Of a stretch of DNA of 64,000 nt, positions 61,857 through 64,000 are shown piece by piece (positions within the stretch are counted from its first letter, which is position 1; each line of letters starts with the position of its first letter). A program made the position numbers and the translations under genes. The notes under the pieces are model-generated. The model was not told the DNA's origin and made no database searches. It saw nothing but the letters and a program-made list of their open reading frames with translations. Source of the DNA: Dyadobacter jiangsuensis (GTDB taxonomy: Bacteria; Bacteroidota; Bacteroidia; Cytophagales; Spirosomataceae); NCBI RefSeq assembly GCF_003014695.1, contig NZ_PYAS01000001.1:740738-804737 (forward strand), in the 5' to 3' direction.

Positions 61857-62195
61857 ATGAAAAGAGCATTTTTAGGAGAACTGGAAGAAGTCGTGTTGCT
61901 GACGGTTGCGGTGCTGGCGGAAGAAGCCTACGCCGTAACCGTCGCACAGGAGCTCGACCAGAAGACCGGGCGGGCCGTGGGATTCAGCACCGTGCACACT
62001 ACTTTGCAACGAATGGAAGAGAAAGGGTACCTGTCGTCGGAAATGGGAGGGGCCACTGCCGAACGGGGAGGGCGGCGCAAACGCTTTTTCCGCGTGACTG
62101 CCTTTGGCCGTAAAGCATTGCGGGAAGCGAAAGAGGCGCGGGAGACGTTGTGGAATGCGATGTCGCCGCAGACACTCCAATTAATGGGAAACTGA
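61857..62195 (+). CDS. PadR-family transcriptional regulator
   Basis: This 112-residue protein is a PadR-type winged helix: LGELEEVVLLTVAVLAEEAY, GFSTVHTTLQRMEEKGYLSS and RRKRFFRVTAFGRKALREAK. PadR regulators in Bacteroidota often pair with FtsX-type permeases, and the permease gene begins one base after this stop (62197), so the pair is coupled and the regulator probably represses it. Confidence 0.9.
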   Translation: MKRAFLGELEEVVLLTVAVLAEEAYAVTVAQELDQKTGRAVGFSTVHTTLQRMEEKGYLSSEMGGATAERGGRRKRFFRVTAFGRKALREAKEARETLWNAMSPQTLQLMGN

Positions 62196-62196
62196 T

Positions 62197-64000
62197 ATGA
62201 GCCGGACACCGCACGTTCTCCCTCCACGCTGGGCCACCTGGCTGCTCGCACGCTGGTCGCACCCCGACACCCGCGAAGAATTACAGGGCGATATGTTCGA
62301 AATGTACAGCTACTGGCTCGAAAGCCTGGGCAAACGGGCCGCCGACCGGAGATATGCCCTCGCGGCCATACGCCTCATGCGCCCATTCGCGCGCTCGAAA
62401 CGCGCAAACGACTATTCCGAAACCTATTCATTCAGTCCAGCCATGATCCAGAATTATTTCAAAATCGCATTTCGCAACCTTCTCAAAAGCAAAACATTTT
62501 CTGCCATTAATGTCCTTGGGCTGGCGCTCGGCATGGCTTGCAGCCTTATGATCATGCTATGGATCCGCGACGAACGGGCCGTGGATGCCTTCCATGCGAA
62601 TAAGGATCAGCTGTACCGCATTTACATGCGCGAGTATTTCAGTGGGAAAGTGCAGGGGGTGATCTGGACACCCGGGCCGCTGGCCGACGAGCTGAAAAAA
62701 TCGGTGCCGGAGATCGAAATGAGCACGCCGTACTCGTGGACGATTCCTCAGACGTTTTCTGTCGGCAATAAAATAAACAAACAGGCAACCAACTGGGTGA
62801 GCGGCGATTTCTTTAAAATGTTTAGTTACAAATTGCTGCAAGGAACACCTGCCGGGGCGTTGCACGACAAGAGCAACATCGCCATTTCGCGTAACATGGC
62901 CGAGGCGTTTTTCGGAAGTCCGGAGGCGGCTATGGGAAAGGCGATCCGCTATGATAATCGCAAAGAAATGACCGTGTCCGCGGTTTTCGAGAACGTCGGG
63001 CCCAACAGCTCGCTCCAATTCGATTGCCTCATGACCTGGGAGGCCTACGTCGACGACAATAACTGGGCTATGCACTGGGGCAATACCGACCCGCTCACGT
63101 TTTTTAAATTGCGTAAAGACGCCGATCCTGCCAAAGTGGAAGCAAAAATGCTCCATCTGCTCGATAAGACCGACCGCGACGGCGACAAGCCGTATAAGAC
63201 ACAGCTGGCCATGCAGCCTTTTCATGAATATTACCTCAACAGCACCATCAAAGAGGCGAAAATGGATGGCGGACGCATTGAATATGTACAGCTATTCAGT
63301 TTTGTAGCAGTATTCATCCTGCTCATTGCCTGTATTAATTTTATGAACCTTGCCACGGCCCGTTCGTCGCGGCGGGCAAAGGAAGTGGGTGTACGGAAGG
63401 TGGTGGGCGCCATGCGTTCGATGCTGGCCGGGCAGTTTATGGGTGAAGCGTTCCTGATATCGGTGCTTTCGGTGGTATTGGCGGTAATGCTGGTAGCTTT
63501 ATTGCTGCCTGCATTCAACAGTCTCACCAGCAAGCAAATGACGCTGCCGTTTTCGGAGCCGATGTTCTGGGGTGCGATTGCGGGGCTGCTCGTCGTGACA
63601 GGCCTGCTCGCGGGAAGTTACCCTGCATTGTTCCTCTCGTCGCTAAATCCTGTCCGCATTCTCAAAGGTGCCCTGAAATTCGATTCGAGCTCGGTGTGGG
63701 TGCGGCAGGGACTGGTCGTGTTTCAGTTCGGGCTGTCGGTGATCCTGATTGTCGGGATGATCATCATTTACAAACAGGTAGGTTTTGTGCAAAACAAAAA
63801 CCTGGGCTTCGATCGTGAAAACCTCGTGTACTTCCCCATCGAAGGTGAGCTTTTTAAAAAATTCAACCTGCTGCAAGAACAGCTGACGCAGGTAGCGGGC
63901 GTGAAACAGGTCTCACACATGACCGCCAATCCCGCGTCCAACGGGAACGGTACTGATGGCATTACCTGGCCCGGCAGTGATCCCAGCGCCCCGGTGAGGT
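62197..64000 (+). CDS. FtsX/MacB-type ABC transporter permease, C-terminus beyond window
   Basis: 601 codons are visible to the window edge. An N-terminal soluble prefix (1-70; LARWSHPDTREELQGDMFEM) is the permease-prefix domain common in PadR-linked transporters. A membrane helix follows (about 95-125; TFSAINVLGLALGMACSLMI), then a periplasmic MacB-like domain (about 130-350), then membrane helices near 365-390 (LFSFVAVFILLIACINFMNL), 415-440 and 450-480. It ends in a second MacB-like region. It is likely an efflux or lipoprotein-export permease; no ATPase gene is in view. Confidence 0.9.
   Translation, partial: MSRTPHVLPPRWATWLLARWSHPDTREELQGDMFEMYSYWLESLGKRAADRRYALAAIRLMRPFARSKRANDYSETYSFSPAMIQNYFKIAFRNLLKSKTFSAINVLGLALGMACSLMIMLWIRDERAVDAFHANKDQLYRIYMREYFSGKVQGVIWTPGPLADELKKSVPEIEMSTPYSWTIPQTFSVGNKINKQATNWVSGDFFKMFSYKLLQGTPAGALHDKSNIAISRNMAEAFFGSPEAAMGKAIRYDNRKEMTVSAVFENVGPNSSLQFDCLMTWEAYVDDNNWAMHWGNTDPLTFFKLRKDADPAKVEAKMLHLLDKTDRDGDKPYKTQLAMQPFHEYYLNSTIKEAKMDGGRIEYVQLFSFVAVFILLIACINFMNLATARSSRRAKEVGVRKVVGAMRSMLAGQFMGEAFLISVLSVVLAVMLVALLLPAFNSLTSKQMTLPFSEPMFWGAIAGLLVVTGLLAGSYPALFLSSLNPVRILKGALKFDSSSVWVRQGLVVFQFGLSVILIVGMIIIYKQVGFVQNKNLGFDRENLVYFPIEGELFKKFNLLQEQLTQVAGVKQVSHMTANPASNGNGTDGITWPGSDPSAPVR

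Noticed and set aside
1..64000. tRNA or rRNA genes
   Set aside because: No cloverleaf with a T-loop GGTTCRA block and no rRNA-like conserved stretch was found by reading.

Overview
The window looks like a chromosomal segment of a Bacteroidota bacterium, most likely a Cytophagales member close to Dyadobacter (family Spirosomataceae). This is inferred from gene content only: a SusC/SusD pair, an ECF sigma/FecR pair, a hybrid two-component 'one-protein' sensor, a type IX secretion sorting domain, OMP_b-brl_3-type TonB receptors, and promoter-like boxes of the TAnnTTTG type instead of TATAAT. I saw no rRNA, tRNA, CRISPR array, transposase or replication origin.

Layout. 1-1608: 5' part of a secreted beta-helix protein (minus). 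1770-9263: hybrid sensor, AraC regulator, old-yellow-enzyme reductase, DinB-like protein, alpha/beta hydrolase. 9284-9437: cluster of hairpins. 9438-14538: a compact five-gene minus-strand operon encoding two clearly related small secreted proteins, a third with a similar C-terminal strand, a two-domain Ig-like secreted protein and a 909-residue beta-barrel protein. I read it as a chaperone-usher-like surface fibre system that does not match the well-known families. 14799-17423: UPF0173 hydrolase and a LytS/LytTR two-component pair. 17442-19977: haem/P460-type secreted proteins and a DUF1223 protein, separated by large GACCGCC-type inverted repeats. 20513-24940: Ohr peroxidase, then a LysR-controlled quinone cluster (mdaB-ygiN-reductase), then an ArsR/SRPBCC operon with a readable operator-promoter. 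25088-28554: TonB receptor and small proteins.

28905-38463: response regulator, then ECF sigma factor, FecR anti-sigma, SusC with an STN signalling domain, SusD, an intrinsic terminator and a haem-motif FG-GAP lipoprotein. This is a nutrient-uptake locus with its own transmembrane signalling chain. 38523-42686: a 1387-residue T9SS cargo protein with three copies of a ~240-residue module. 43151-49401: YceI protein, AraC regulator plus TonB receptor, S41 protease. 49556-53207: DUF4374 lipoprotein and TonB receptor, probably iron or siderophore uptake. 53283-54242: a Panacea-domain antitoxin with a small putative toxin. 54466-57958: Tat-exported phospholipase C and an exported TIM-barrel protein whose start codon lies in a 15-bp stem. 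58080-61643: TonB receptor with a membrane-bound AraC regulator. 61857-64000: PadR regulator and a truncated FtsX-type ABC permease.

The intergenic DNA is unusual: heptamer (GACCGCC) and decamer (GTCA every 10 bp) repeats, often as inverted pairs, sit at gene 3' ends. In one case a repeat supplies the last codons of a gene. All functions are read from sequence by eye. No database search or structure prediction was run.
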